From positions 992,001-1,056,000 of the forward strand of contig LR134390.1 of NCBI GenBank assembly GCA_900637705.1: a stretch of 64,000 bases of DNA. Direction: 5' to 3'. This DNA is from Fusobacterium varium. GTDB lineage: Bacteria; Fusobacteriota; Fusobacteriia; Fusobacteriales; Fusobacteriaceae. Positions 9,075 through 17,655 of this stretch are shown here, piece after piece; position 1 is the first letter of the stretch, and each line of letters opens with the position of its first letter. Below the pieces are notes generated by a model. It did not search any database, was not told the origin of the DNA, and saw only the letters and a program-made list of their open reading frames with translations. The position numbers were made by a program, and so were the translations under genes.

Positions 9075-9804
9075 ATGGTTATTTCTATCTCCTTTATTGT
9101 TTGTAATTGTTTGGGAAATTATATCAAGAATAGTTGGAAATGATTTGATATTTCCAAGTATATTAAGTATTTTTAGAGCTTTTACAGATATAATAAAAGG
9201 AAAAGACTTTTTATCTATAGTTTTCCATACAATAAAAAGAACAGGGATAAGTATAGGAATATCACTGGCAATGGGAATTTTATTCAGTGTTTTTTCATAT
9301 AGATATAGATTTTTCTATATTTTATTTTTTCCATTTTTTTCATTTTTAAAATCTATTCCTACAATAGCTGTAATTATACTGGTCTTGATTTGGAGTAATG
9401 TTGAAGCTGTTCCTGTAATAACAGGGATAATGATACTTTTACCATTAATATATGAAAATATACTAGGTGGTATAGATTCAATAGATAAAGATTTATTGAA
9501 AATGGCAAATATATATAAAGTTTCAAAGTTTGATATTCTTAAAGGAATATATATACCAGGAGTATACTATTTTTCAGCCTCAGGGATACCAGCTTTAATA
9601 GGTTTAACTTTAAAAGTAGTTATAGCAGGAGAGGTATTGGCACAAGATTCTCTTTCAATTGGAGGAGAAATATTTATGGGAAAAATATATTTAGAAAGTT
9701 CTTCCATTTTTGCATGGATAATTATTGTTATTCTAATAAATTTTCTTTTGGATATATCTTTAAAGAAATTAAACACAGAACTTATAAAGTGGAGGAAACT
9801 TTAA
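9049..9804 (+). CDS. ABC transporter permease (SsuC/TauC-like)
   Basis: This 251-residue inner-membrane protein has about six hydrophobic segments and the binding-protein-dependent permease motif for ATPase docking, here SIDKDLLKMANIYKVSKFDILKGIYIPG (EAA-like loop, about residues 145-175). The order of helices matches the SsuC/TauC/ThiX group. ATG at 9049 is preferred; a GGAGG lies 11 bases upstream and the only earlier candidate is a TTG that overlaps it. Its stop codon overlaps the start of the next gene as TAATG. It should form the membrane pore for the two neighbouring ATPases. Confidence 0.88.
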   Translation: MKKYLCQSRWLFLSPLLFVIVWEIISRIVGNDLIFPSILSIFRAFTDIIKGKDFLSIVFHTIKRTGISIGISLAMGILFSVFSYRYRFFYILFFPFFSFLKSIPTIAVIILVLIWSNVEAVPVITGIMILLPLIYENILGGIDSIDKDLLKMANIYKVSKFDILKGIYIPGVYYFSASGIPALIGLTLKVVIAGEVLAQDSLSIGGEIFMGKIYLESSSIFAWIIIVILINFLLDISLKKLNTELIKWRKL

Positions 9805-10501
9805 TGAAACTTATAAATATAGTTAAATCCTATGAAAATAAAAAAGTGCTGGATGGAATAACTTTAGATGTTGAAGAAGGAAAAATCACTGCTATATTAG
9901 GAGAATCAGGTTCAGGTAAAAGTACACTTCTTAATATAATAGCTGGAAAAATAAAGGATTATGAAGGTAAAGTAGTTTTTGAGAAAGAGCATGAAAAGGG
10001 AATATCCTATATATTTCAGGAAGATACTCTTATACCATGGAAAACTGTCTATGGTAATCTGGAATTTGTACTAAAGAAAAAGATACCAGCAGATAAAATT
10101 AACTTGAGAATAAAAAAGTTTCTTGAAATGGTGGGATTAAATGGAATAGAAAATGAATATCCCAATGCACTCAGTGGTGGAATGAAAAGAAGAGTAGGAA
10201 TAGCAAGAGCTTTTTCCTTTCCTTCAAATTACCTTTTTATGGATGAGCCATTTGAATTTTTAGATATAAAAATAAAAAATGAAATAATGGAATATTTTAT
10301 AAAACTTCAAAATCAAGAAAAAAAAACAGTGATTTTTATAACTCATGATATAGAATCAGCTGTTTCTTTAGGAGAAAAGATAGTAGTATTTAGTAATAAA
10401 CCTACAAAAATAAAAAAATATTTAAAAATCCTTATCCAAAAGAAAAAAATATGAAAGAAAAAGAGAAGTTAAAAGATGAAATAGAAAAATTATTCTTGTA
10501 A
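9804..10501 (+). pseudogene. ABC transporter ATP-binding protein (SsuB-like), frameshifted at the C-terminus
   Basis: A canonical ABC ATPase: Walker A GESGSGKST (residues 33-41), Q-loop IFQED, signature LSGGMKRRVGIARA, Walker B YLFMDEPFEFLD and H-loop FITHD. The frame stops at 10454, but adding one A to the A7 run at 10412-10418 gives KIKKIFKNPYPKEKN and carries on to 10501, yielding the usual C-terminal tail and 232 residues. All catalytic motifs precede the break, so even the truncated form could be active. It contrasts with the first ATPase of the operon, which lacks LSGGQ and the catalytic Glu. ATG at 9804 follows GGAGG. Confidence 0.87.
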
Positions 10502-10558
10502 TTATTCAAAATTAAAGATATAATACAGAATAGTATTGTTTAAGGAGAGATAGAGTTT

Positions 10559-11440
10559 ATGATAAAAATAGGAAAAAGACAAAAAATGATCATTAATAAT
10601 TTTGCAAGTGTAGGAGCATACTTACATGGTGGAACTGATGATGATAAAGATAATATACTTCTTCCAAATAATGAATTAGAAGGAAGAGAATTGAAAGAGG
10701 GAGATGAAGTAGAAGTACTTATATATATGGATTCAGAGGACAGACCAGTAGCTACTTTTAGAAAAACTGAAGCTTTGGTTGGAAATCTGGCTAAATTAGA
10801 AGTAACAGATATTCACCCAACTTTAGGAGCATTTATGGATTGGGGATTAAAAAAAGAACTCCTTCTTCCAAAAGGGCAGCAGGTAGGAAAAGTAGAAATA
10901 GGAAAAAAATATCTTGTAGGTATATATGAGGACAGTAAAGGAAGACTTTCTGCTACTATGAAAATATATAAATTTCTTCTTCCATCAACAGAAATGCAGA
11001 AAAATGATATAATAAGTGGAACAGTTTATGGTATTAATCCTGAAATTGGAGTATTCGTGGCTGTAGAAGATAGATATTTTGGACTTATACCTAAAAATGA
11101 ATATTTTAAAGATTATAAAGTTGGAGATGTAATAGAAGCTAGAGTAATAAGAGTAAGAGAAGATGGAAAAATTGATCTTACTCCAAGAGAACTTGCATAT
11201 ATTCAGATGGATAAAGATGCAGAGTTAGTATATGAGAAAATGAGACTTCTTGGAGAAAGCTTTGGTTTTAATGATAAAAGTACTCCAGAAGAAATTATTA
11301 GTTATTTTAATATGAGTAAAAAGGCATTTAAAAGAGCAGTTGGAAATTTATTAAAAAATGGAAAAATCGAAAAAAATGATAAAGGATATTTTAGAATAAA
11401 AAAAGAAAAAAGGAATTATAACATAATAAAGAGTATATAA
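10559..11440 (+). CDS. cvfB: S1 RNA-binding domain protein, CvfB/YitL family
   Basis: A 293-residue protein of the CvfB family (conserved virulence factor B; B. subtilis YitL). It opens with the characteristic KRQKMIINNFASVGAYLHGG, then S1-like modules with LEVTDIHPTLGAFMDWGLKKELLLP (about residues 78-102) and FVAVEDRYFGLIPKNEY (about 165-181), and ends in a winged-helix-like segment (EEIISYFNMSKKAFKRAVGNLLKNG). The family binds RNA and affects expression of secreted factors in staphylococci; the role in fusobacteria is unknown. ATG follows GGAGAG. The last residues (KKEKRNYNIIKSI) differ from the compact end expected, so a further small frame error there cannot be excluded. Confidence 0.85.
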   Translation: MIKIGKRQKMIINNFASVGAYLHGGTDDDKDNILLPNNELEGRELKEGDEVEVLIYMDSEDRPVATFRKTEALVGNLAKLEVTDIHPTLGAFMDWGLKKELLLPKGQQVGKVEIGKKYLVGIYEDSKGRLSATMKIYKFLLPSTEMQKNDIISGTVYGINPEIGVFVAVEDRYFGLIPKNEYFKDYKVGDVIEARVIRVREDGKIDLTPRELAYIQMDKDAELVYEKMRLLGESFGFNDKSTPEEIISYFNMSKKAFKRAVGNLLKNGKIEKNDKGYFRIKKEKRNYNIIKSI

Positions 11441-11480
11441 AGTTTTAGGAATTTTGTAATGAAATCCTAAAACTTTTTTA
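11440..11480 (+). terminator. Intrinsic terminator after cvfB
   Basis: Stem AAGTTTTAGGA (11440-11450) pairs with TCCTAAAACTT (11465-11475) and runs into Ts, starting at the last base of the stop codon. Confidence 0.85.
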
Positions 11481-11847
11481 TTTGCAAATATTTTGTCAAC
11501 TAAGAGGTTTACATATGTATAGCTGTAGTTGAATATATGAATTAAAGAATTATATGGTTGTAAATTAAAAAACAATATAATTTATTAATTTTTTTTAATT
11601 TTTAACAATAAAAGTAAAATAATCTTATAGTTAAAATTTTATTAATTCAGCTTTTTAGGAGCAATAGAAAACTATATTAATATTTTATATAGTGAGGAAT
11701 AAAAAATAAAATAAAAAAAGAACAGAGAATTATTTTAGAATTTAAGCAATTAAATAATTACCATATAAAAAATATATTATTCTTTTCTTTCCAGTTAGTA
11801 TATAGTAATGAAGTATCAAGAACAACTTAGATATTCAAGGAGGAAAG
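11481..11847 (+). other. Non-coding spacer before the DUF5684 gene
   Basis: About 370 AT-rich bases with no credible gene. The only structure noticed is a small inverted repeat (ACTATAT at 11671-11677 with ATATAGT near 11686-11692). The Shine-Dalgarno AAGGAGG of the next gene closes the spacer. Confidence 0.5.
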
Positions 11848-12228
11848 ATGATAGGATTAATTTTAATGATTCTTGCTTTTGCAGGAATGTGGAAAACTTT
11901 TGAAAAGGCTGGAATGAAAGGATGGAAAGGGATTATTCCTGTTTATAACATGTACCTTTTAATCACTGAGATTGCAAAAAAACCTTGGTGGTATTTATTA
12001 CTATTATTTGTGCCAATAGCAAATCTAGTTATTATGATTATTGTAGGTATTGAAGTTGCTAAGGCATTTGGAAAAGGAACAGGATTTGGAGTAGGACTTG
12101 CTCTGCTTTCATTTGTATTCTATCCATTGTTAGGATTTGGAGATGCAGTATATACAGAGCTTGGATCAGCTGAAGAGATTGTTGCTGATTCAGAAGATAA
12201 AAATGAAAAATTAGATTACGATCTATAG
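11848..12228 (+). CDS. DUF5684 family membrane protein
   Basis: A 126-residue membrane protein with three hydrophobic spans (about residues 2-14, 45-68, 82-103). It carries the family pattern GMKGWKGIIPVYNMYLL, then KPWWYLLLLFVPIANLV and AKAFGKGTGFGVGLALLSFVFYPLLGFGDAVY, with an acidic cytoplasmic tail. Such proteins are sometimes labelled signal peptidase I in databases, but no Ser/Lys catalytic dyad is seen here, so I do not use that name. Start ATG lies 4 bases after AAGGAGG. It stands alone between terminators. Function unknown. Confidence 0.75.
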   Translation: MIGLILMILAFAGMWKTFEKAGMKGWKGIIPVYNMYLLITEIAKKPWWYLLLLFVPIANLVIMIIVGIEVAKAFGKGTGFGVGLALLSFVFYPLLGFGDAVYTELGSAEEIVADSEDKNEKLDYDL

Positions 12229-12312
12229 TAAACATTCTGGGGGAATAATATAGATACATGGTAAAGTGTAGCCTTCTAAAGATGCATTTTAGCATGTGTA
12301 ATTGTAATTGGA

Positions 12313-12357
12313 AAAGAGCCTGTCAAAAAGGAATATTACTTTTTTGATAGGCTCTTT
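12313..12357. terminator. Bidirectional terminator between DUF5684 and rqcH
   Basis: A 17-bp near-perfect stem (12313-12329 with 12341-12357; one G-U pair) separates two convergent genes. The outer arms are A-rich and T-rich. Confidence 0.85.
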
Positions 12358-12360
12358 GAA

Positions 12361-13986
12361 TTATATTTTATTTGGTTTTTCAATGAGAATATTTTTTTCA
12401 TTTTCATAAGTAACAAATCCAGGCTTACTTCCCTTTGGTTTGTTTATATATCTTTTTTTGGTATAATCTACACTTATTTTATCTCCAGTGGAGCTTTTAG
12501 AAAAATATGCTGCTACTTCAGCACCTTTTAAAAGCATTTCTTCTGTAATCTCATTAGCTTTTATAATGACATGGGAACCTGGAATATTTTTAGAATGCAG
12601 CCAGATATCTTCTTTAGAGGCAACTTTAAAAGTCAAATTATCATTTTCAATATTATTTCTTCCATATAATATTTTGAAACCTTCAAATTCAAGCACTCCA
12701 TATCCGATTTCTTTTATCTGCTTTTTTCTATTTCCTTTTTTCTGTTGTAGTTTTATATATCCTTGAGATATTAATTCCTCTTGAATAAGTTTTAGATTGT
12801 CAGTATTTGAACTGTTATCAATGAAAAGTTTAATACTGTTCAGATAATTTAATTCTTCATTAATTTCTATAAATCTTCTCTTATTTGCTTCCATACCTCT
12901 TTTTAATTTATTATATTTTTTATAAAGTTTTTCCAGATTTTCTTGTGGAGTTATTTGTGGATCAAGAGGTATAGAAATCTCCTTATTATTATAAAAATCA
13001 TAAGTTGTAAGAGAAGTCATACCTCTTTTAAGAGTATATATAGATGCTGCAAGGATATCTCCCTGCTCCTTGTATTTTATAAAATCTTGTTTTTCTAATG
13101 CTTCATCTTCTAAAAGAGAAAGTATTCTCATATTTTTTTTCACTTTTTTATTTATGTTATCAAGAAGCTGAGTTTTTAATGTATCAAAACTACTTGATAA
13201 ATTTTCTGAATTTATATAGAAATTAATAGCTTCTCTAAAACTTTTAAAAGAAAGCACATCATCATATTCCTTTCCTTTAGGAAGGATATTGAGCACACTT
13301 CCAAGAACTATTCTACCTTTATTCAGAAAAATCTTTGGTTGAGATTGAGCATTTAATAACTGAGTAAAACTATTAAAATCAGTTATATTTTGAACAGTTA
13401 ATTTACCAAGTCCTTCAATATTTTTTAAAAGAGAATTTTCATTTTTAAATTTATTAAATTCGTCTTCTGTAATATTTAAAGGAGAAATTTTTTCTTCAAT
13501 AATAGGCTGTTCATATTTTAATCCAGGAAAAAGAGCTCTTAAACGATTTTCTTCAAGAGAAAAACGTTTAAGTAAATCAATTATTTTGTCATTTTCATCA
13601 GCAAAAATGAAATTTGAATATTTCCCCATTATTTCAAAGTATATAGAATAATTCTTTATTTCACCAAGTTCATTTATTTTAGCAAACTTAAAGCACAATA
13701 TTCTATCAAATCTTAACTGTTGAATATCAGTAAGCATAGCATTGAGCAGATGTTTTTTCATATTTGCTGCAAGACCAGCAGTATTTTCCAGGACACTTTC
13801 TTTAGAATCTGCAATATAGCAGATTGGGAAAGAAGGATTGCAGGAAAATATAAGTTCAGTTTTTCCAAAATAAATAGAAAGAGAAACTTCAGTATTTTTT
13901 GTTATTTTATTGATTTTTTTTCCTAAAAGGTTTTCTTTCAATTCATCTTTTATTTTGTTCAATGATATACCATCAATATAAAACAT
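12361..13986 (-). CDS. rqcH: Ribosome quality-control protein RqcH (NFACT family)
   Basis: A 541-residue NFACT protein, the bacterial counterpart of Rqc2. It binds obstructed 50S subunits carrying peptidyl-tRNA and recruits tRNA-Ala to add alanine tails that mark the nascent chain for degradation. The NFACT-N domain starts at residue 1 (MFYIDGISLNKIKDEL), a long coiled-coil middle follows (about 250-390), and the NFACT-R domain has DIWLHSKNIPGSHVIIKA near residue 460. Length is slightly short of the Firmicute homologue (about 570). Older annotations call it fibronectin-binding protein. It lies just downstream of the marR/feoA gene on the same strand, 20 bases away. ATG follows AGGAG. Confidence 0.92.
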   Translation of the reverse strand: MFYIDGISLNKIKDELKENLLGKKINKITKNTEVSLSIYFGKTELIFSCNPSFPICYIADSKESVLENTAGLAANMKKHLLNAMLTDIQQLRFDRILCFKFAKINELGEIKNYSIYFEIMGKYSNFIFADENDKIIDLLKRFSLEENRLRALFPGLKYEQPIIEEKISPLNITEDEFNKFKNENSLLKNIEGLGKLTVQNITDFNSFTQLLNAQSQPKIFLNKGRIVLGSVLNILPKGKEYDDVLSFKSFREAINFYINSENLSSSFDTLKTQLLDNINKKVKKNMRILSLLEDEALEKQDFIKYKEQGDILAASIYTLKRGMTSLTTYDFYNNKEISIPLDPQITPQENLEKLYKKYNKLKRGMEANKRRFIEINEELNYLNSIKLFIDNSSNTDNLKLIQEELISQGYIKLQQKKGNRKKQIKEIGYGVLEFEGFKILYGRNNIENDNLTFKVASKEDIWLHSKNIPGSHVIIKANEITEEMLLKGAEVAAYFSKSSTGDKISVDYTKKRYINKPKGSKPGFVTYENEKNILIEKPNKI

Positions 13987-14006
13987 TATTTTCTCCTATT
14001 GAATTT

Positions 14007-14681
14007 TTATTCGTTTTTTATACCAATTAAGTTTTTAGCATCAAGAATATCCAAAACTAAAAGATCTCCATCAGCTTTTTTTAAAATGAAATTATCTTTG
14101 TCATTGCTTTCCATTATTTCAAGTACTGTAAAGTTTTCAATTCCATGACTTGCAAAGAAATTTTGCACAATTGGAGTACCTTTTATTTCTACTACAGAAA
14201 CTTTTGTTCCCACTGGAAATTCTGTAATAAGAAGAGGCTTAAAATAATCTGTTTTTCCTCTAAGTGCATTTAAGATTACTTCAAAGACTTCAATAAAATG
14301 AGTAAGATCTTTATCAGCAATATCTTCTGTAAGTGTAGACATTATCATTTTGTGATAGTTATTGTGGTAAGCTAGAGCTTTAGATCCTTTAGGAGTTAGA
14401 GATACAAAAACTTTTCTCCTATCTGAGTTTGATCTTACTCTGGCAATGAATCCTTTTTCTGTAAGTTTAGAAACAGCAACAGTAGCAGTTCCCATAGTTA
14501 TGCCTATTTTTTCTGCCAATTCATTCATAGTAAGAGAATCCTGCCCTATAGCTTCTATTAAATGAAGCTCAGTATGAGTAAGGCATTTTATACCTCTTTT
14601 AAGTGCCATATCTTCAGTTTTAAAAAATAATTTGTAGAAATCTTCTAATACTTCATTAACTTTTTTTATGTTTTCATTCAT
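14007..14681 (-). CDS. MarR-type regulator with C-terminal FeoA/SH3-like domain
   Basis: A 224-residue fusion. Residues 1-140 are a MarR winged helix: LTMNELAEKIGITMGTATVAVSKLTEKGFIARVRSNSDRRKVFVSLTPKG shows the recognition helix and the DRR wing. Residues about 148-224 look like a FeoA/SH3-like domain (FPVGTKVSVVEIKGTP, GIENFTVLEIME, DGDLLVLDILDAKNLIGI). A helix-turn-helix plus FeoA-like domain is the arrangement of DtxR/MntR metal regulators, but here the DNA-binding part is MarR-type, hinting at metal sensing (inference). It is the last gene of PASTA-rsgA-rpe-marR: its start is 3 bases after the rpe stop, with GAGAGG inside the end of rpe. Confidence 0.85.
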   Translation of the reverse strand: MNENIKKVNEVLEDFYKLFFKTEDMALKRGIKCLTHTELHLIEAIGQDSLTMNELAEKIGITMGTATVAVSKLTEKGFIARVRSNSDRRKVFVSLTPKGSKALAYHNNYHKMIMSTLTEDIADKDLTHFIEVFEVILNALRGKTDYFKPLLITEFPVGTKVSVVEIKGTPIVQNFFASHGIENFTVLEIMESNDKDNFILKKADGDLLVLDILDAKNLIGIKNE

Positions 14682-14684
14682 AAA

Positions 14685-15323
14685 TTAACCTCTCTTTAAA
14701 GAATTTATTCTTTCCTTATAATCTCCAGAAAAAACATATGAACCTGCAACAAAAATATTTGCTCCAGCCTCAATACATTTTCCAATAGTGTCAGCTGTAA
14801 TTCCACCATCAACTTGAATATCTACACTTTTATTAAGTTTTCTTACATCCTTTATTTTATCTATTGCACTGTTAATAAATTTTTGTCCTCCGAAACCTGG
14901 ATTGACACTCATAATCAATACCATATCTATATCATTGATAATATATTTGAGAACATCTACAGGAGTGGAAGGATTAAGAGAAACACCAGCTTTTATTCCA
15001 TAAGCTTTTATCTGTTGAATAACTCTATGAAGATGTACAGTAGATTCAGCATGGACAGTAATTATATCAGCTCCAGCTTTAACAAAATCATCAATATATC
15101 TTTCTGGTTTTTCAATCATTAAATGTACATCAAATACAAGTTTAGTTTTATTTCTTATAGATTTTATAACAGGAGCTCCAAAAGTTATATTAGGAACAAA
15201 CATTCCGTCCATAACATCTATATGAATATAGTCAGCTCCAGCTTTATCTATTGCTATTACTTCTTCCCCCAGCTTGCTAAAATCGGCTGACAGGATAGAA
15301 GGAGCTACTTTAATATTACTCAT
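14685..15323 (-). CDS. rpe: Ribulose-phosphate 3-epimerase
   Basis: A 212-residue TIM-barrel enzyme that interconverts D-ribulose 5-phosphate and D-xylulose 5-phosphate in the pentose phosphate pathway. Diagnostic motifs: APSILSADF at the start, [16 protein letters not shown] with metal-binding His and Asp, [14 protein letters not shown] and VDGGI for phosphate binding. ATG at 15323 is chosen because GAGGTGG lies 7 bases upstream; an in-frame ATG 18 bases earlier overlaps that site. The start overlaps the rsgA stop (ATGAGTAA), so the two are translationally coupled, as in the Firmicute prkC-rsgA-rpe locus. Confidence 0.96.
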   Translation of the reverse strand: MSNIKVAPSILSADFSKLGEEVIAIDKAGADYIHIDVMDGMFVPNITFGAPVIKSIRNKTKLVFDVHLMIEKPERYIDDFVKAGADIITVHAESTVHLHRVIQQIKAYGIKAGVSLNPSTPVDVLKYIINDIDMVLIMSVNPGFGGQKFINSAIDKIKDVRKLNKSVDIQVDGGITADTIGKCIEAGANIFVAGSYVFSGDYKERINSLKRG

Positions 15324-16197
15324 ACTTATTCCACCTCTCATTTTTTAATTTTTCATATGTTTTTTTGTAGAAATCATATCTTACAGGAGAAATTTCTCCA
15401 CTAGTAACCATATCTTTAATTATACAATTTGGTTCGTTCAAATGCAAACAATTATAAAATTTACAGTTTTTATCAGTTTTGAATTCAGGAAATAATGAAA
15501 TGAGTTCCTGAACATCTTTTATATAAGGAAGTTCTACAGATGAAAATCCAGGAGTATCTATAATAAAACCTCCTCCTGGAAGTGGAAGAAGATTAGTATC
15601 TTTAGTTGTATGTTTACCTCTTCTTAATCTTTTACTCGTTTCACCAGTTTCAAGAACTTTAGCATTCTGCAAAAGATTTATGATACTTGATTTTCCTACA
15701 CCACTAGGGCCTCCAAAGGCTGTTATTTTATTTTGAATAAAATTTTTCAGCTGATCTACACCAATGTTTTCTTTTTCAGAAATAAGAAAATAAGGTATTT
15801 CTAATTTCTGAAGAAAATTCAGATTTTTTTTAATATCTTCAATTTCCTCAAGGGAAAGAAGATCTATTTTATTTACAACAACAATTGGATTTATTTTATA
15901 ATAAAAACTATTGAGAATAAGAGTATTAAGTCTTTCATAATCAATAACTGGATCTTTTCCAGCAAATTGAATGACAATATAATCTATATTTGCAACTAAA
16001 GGTCTTTCTAAAAGATTTTTTCTTTTTTCTATTTTAGTTATAGAATTATCCTCTGAAAATTCTACAATATCTCCTACTACACAATTATGTTTATTGTCTT
16101 TTCTTTTTAAAATTCCTCTTAGCTTACACTCATATATTTTTTCATCAGATTTTACATAATAAAATCCCTGTATTTTATTTATGACAATTCCTCTAAT
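15316..16197 (-). CDS. rsgA: Ribosome small-subunit GTPase RsgA, apparent ATT start
   Basis: A 293-residue circularly permuted GTPase that acts late in 30S maturation. The whole frame is open: OB-fold ([17 protein letters not shown]), VVNKIDLL, P-loop [10 protein letters not shown] (162-171), DTPGFSS, and the zinc-binding tail [14 protein letters not shown]. The frame is limited upstream by a TAA two codons before the family start. No ATG, GTG or TTG occurs until codon 176, which lies beyond the P-loop. The ATT at 16197 aligns exactly with the family's M-[KR]-G-I-V start and sits 8 bases after GGAGG (16206-16210). An ATT initiation codon is therefore the best reading. Gene-finders may report only the C-terminal 118 residues. 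Confidence 0.93.
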   Translation of the reverse strand: MRGIVINKIQGFYYVKSDEKIYECKLRGILKRKDNKHNCVVGDIVEFSEDNSITKIEKRKNLLERPLVANIDYIVIQFAGKDPVIDYERLNTLILNSFYYKINPIVVVNKIDLLSLEEIEDIKKNLNFLQKLEIPYFLISEKENIGVDQLKNFIQNKITAFGGPSGVGKSSIINLLQNAKVLETGETSKRLRRGKHTTKDTNLLPLPGGGFIIDTPGFSSVELPYIKDVQELISLFPEFKTDKNCKFYNCLHLNEPNCIIKDMVTSGEISPVRYDFYKKTYEKLKNERWNKYE

Positions 16198-16229
16198 TTT
16201 TTATTCCTCCTTAAAGCAGATTACTGATT

Positions 16230-16940
16230 TTATTTATTTACAGTTAAATCAATTACTGTACCAGCTGAAACTCTTCTACCAGCTAAAACACTTGTTTCAA
16301 TAACTAAATCTTTTTCTATTTCTGGAAGAGATACATAAGTTATTTTACCTACAAGAAGAGAATTCTCTGTAAGAATTTCTTTAGCTTTATTTATCTCAAC
16401 TCCAATAACATCAGGAACTTTTACCTCCATAAGCTGTTCAGAGCCATTGATAAGAAAAGATATTTTTTGTCCTCTTCTGAGAAGAGTACCAGTAGCAGGA
16501 TCAGTTGATATTACTTCATTGTATGCAATGTTAGCTTTTGTAGTAGCAACTCTATCTACAATGAGTCCTTTTTGTTCAGCAATAGCTTTTGCATCTAGAA
16601 AATTCATTCCTTTTAACTCAGGAACTTCTGTAAGAGCTTCTCCTTTACTTATCCATACTTTGATATTTCTATTCTTCTTTACAATGTTCCCAGCTTCCGG
16701 TTCTTGAAGAAAGATTTCTCCCACAGGAAGTTCAGAGAATTCTTCACCCATATTTCTGATATTCAGTTCATTATTTTCTAACATTTTTTCAGCTTCAGCT
16801 AAAGTTAGCGTTTTTAAATCTGGAACAGAATAGAAAGTTTCATTGAAGTATATTTTTTCAAATATCTTGAATGAAAAGAAAGCTATTAAGACAACAGCTA
16901 TTAAAGTAAGAAAAGAGAAACATATTGACTTTTTATTCAT
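16230..16940 (-). CDS. Membrane-anchored protein with three PASTA domains
   Basis: A 236-residue protein with a short cytoplasmic start (MNKKS), one membrane anchor (about residues 6-27) and three PASTA domains outside: about 38-103 (YSVPDLKTLTLAEAEKML), 104-170 (TEVPELKGMNFLDAKAIA) and 171-236 (VKVPDVIGVEINKAKEIL). PASTA modules bind peptidoglycan or lipid II and usually form the sensor of PrkC/Stk kinases or the tail of penicillin-binding proteins. Here there is no kinase or transpeptidase domain, although the neighbours rsgA and rpe are those that follow prkC in Firmicutes. ATG at 16940 follows GGGAGG. It is first gene of the four-gene operon. Confidence 0.88.
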   Translation of the reverse strand: MNKKSICFSFLTLIAVVLIAFFSFKIFEKIYFNETFYSVPDLKTLTLAEAEKMLENNELNIRNMGEEFSELPVGEIFLQEPEAGNIVKKNRNIKVWISKGEALTEVPELKGMNFLDAKAIAEQKGLIVDRVATTKANIAYNEVISTDPATGTLLRRGQKISFLINGSEQLMEVKVPDVIGVEINKAKEILTENSLLVGKITYVSLPEIEKDLVIETSVLAGRRVSAGTVIDLTVNK

Positions 16941-17118
16941 TATTCCTCCCTGAAAATTTAATCTTATATTAATACATATAGATACTATTTGATAATAACA
17001 TAAGAAGCACAAAATATCAATAATTACTTGATAAATGCTGGAGTAAATGTTAAAATACAGTGAATGATTTTGTTTTAGGATATATGCTTTAAGCATATGA
17101 TTTTAGGAGGAGAGAAGA

Positions 17119-17643
17119 TTGGATTATACAATTGAAACATTGATACCGAGAGAAGCAGTAGAAAAAAGAATAAAGGAACTTGCTTCTGAAATAGAAAAAG
17201 ACTACAAAGGTAGAGAAGTAATAGTTTTAGGATTACTGAAAGGTTCTGTTATTTTTATGAGTGATCTTATAAAAGAGATAGATATACCTTTAGTAATTGA
17301 TTTTATGAGTGTATCAAGCTATGGAAATGGAACTGACAGTACAGGTATTGTAAAAATATTAAAAGATACTGACTTTGATTTGAAAGATAAGGAGATACTT
17401 ATTGTTGAAGATATAATTGATACAGGGCTTACTTTAAAATATGTAAGAGAGTTTATAGAATCTAAAGGAACAAAAAATGTAGCAATATGTACTCTTTTAG
17501 ATAAACCGAGCAGGAGAAAAGTAGAAATCAAAGGAGATTATGTTGGTTTTGAAATTCCTGATGAATTTGTAGTAGGGTATGGTTTAGACTATGCTCAGCA
17601 TCATAGAAATCTGCCATATGTAGGAATGGTAGTAAAAAAATAG
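17119..17643 (+). CDS. hpt: Hypoxanthine phosphoribosyltransferase
   Basis: A 174-residue purine-salvage enzyme that makes IMP/GMP from hypoxanthine/guanine and PRPP. The PRPP-binding loop reads ILIVEDIIDTGLT (about residues 94-106), preceded by GLLKGSVIFMSDL and FMSVSSYGNGT, and followed by EFVVGYGLDYAQHHRNLPYVG. Translation starts at TTG (17119), 8 bases after AGGAGG; no ATG is available nearby. It is divergent from the PASTA operon and is followed by rsmA after a 12-base gap, so the two are co-transcribed. Confidence 0.95.
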   Translation: MDYTIETLIPREAVEKRIKELASEIEKDYKGREVIVLGLLKGSVIFMSDLIKEIDIPLVIDFMSVSSYGNGTDSTGIVKILKDTDFDLKDKEILIVEDIIDTGLTLKYVREFIESKGTKNVAICTLLDKPSRRKVEIKGDYVGFEIPDEFVVGYGLDYAQHHRNLPYVGMVVKK

Positions 17644-17655
17644 ATGGAGGAAATG

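Noticed and set aside
11848-12228. Signal peptidase I
   Set aside because: Similar proteins carry that label, but no Ser/Lys dyad motif is present and the pattern is that of DUF5684.
15316-15672. A separate 118-residue C-terminal RsgA gene starting at TTG
   Set aside because: The same frame is open for 175 more codons upstream with the OB fold and P-loop, so this is a gene-finder artefact of the ATT start.
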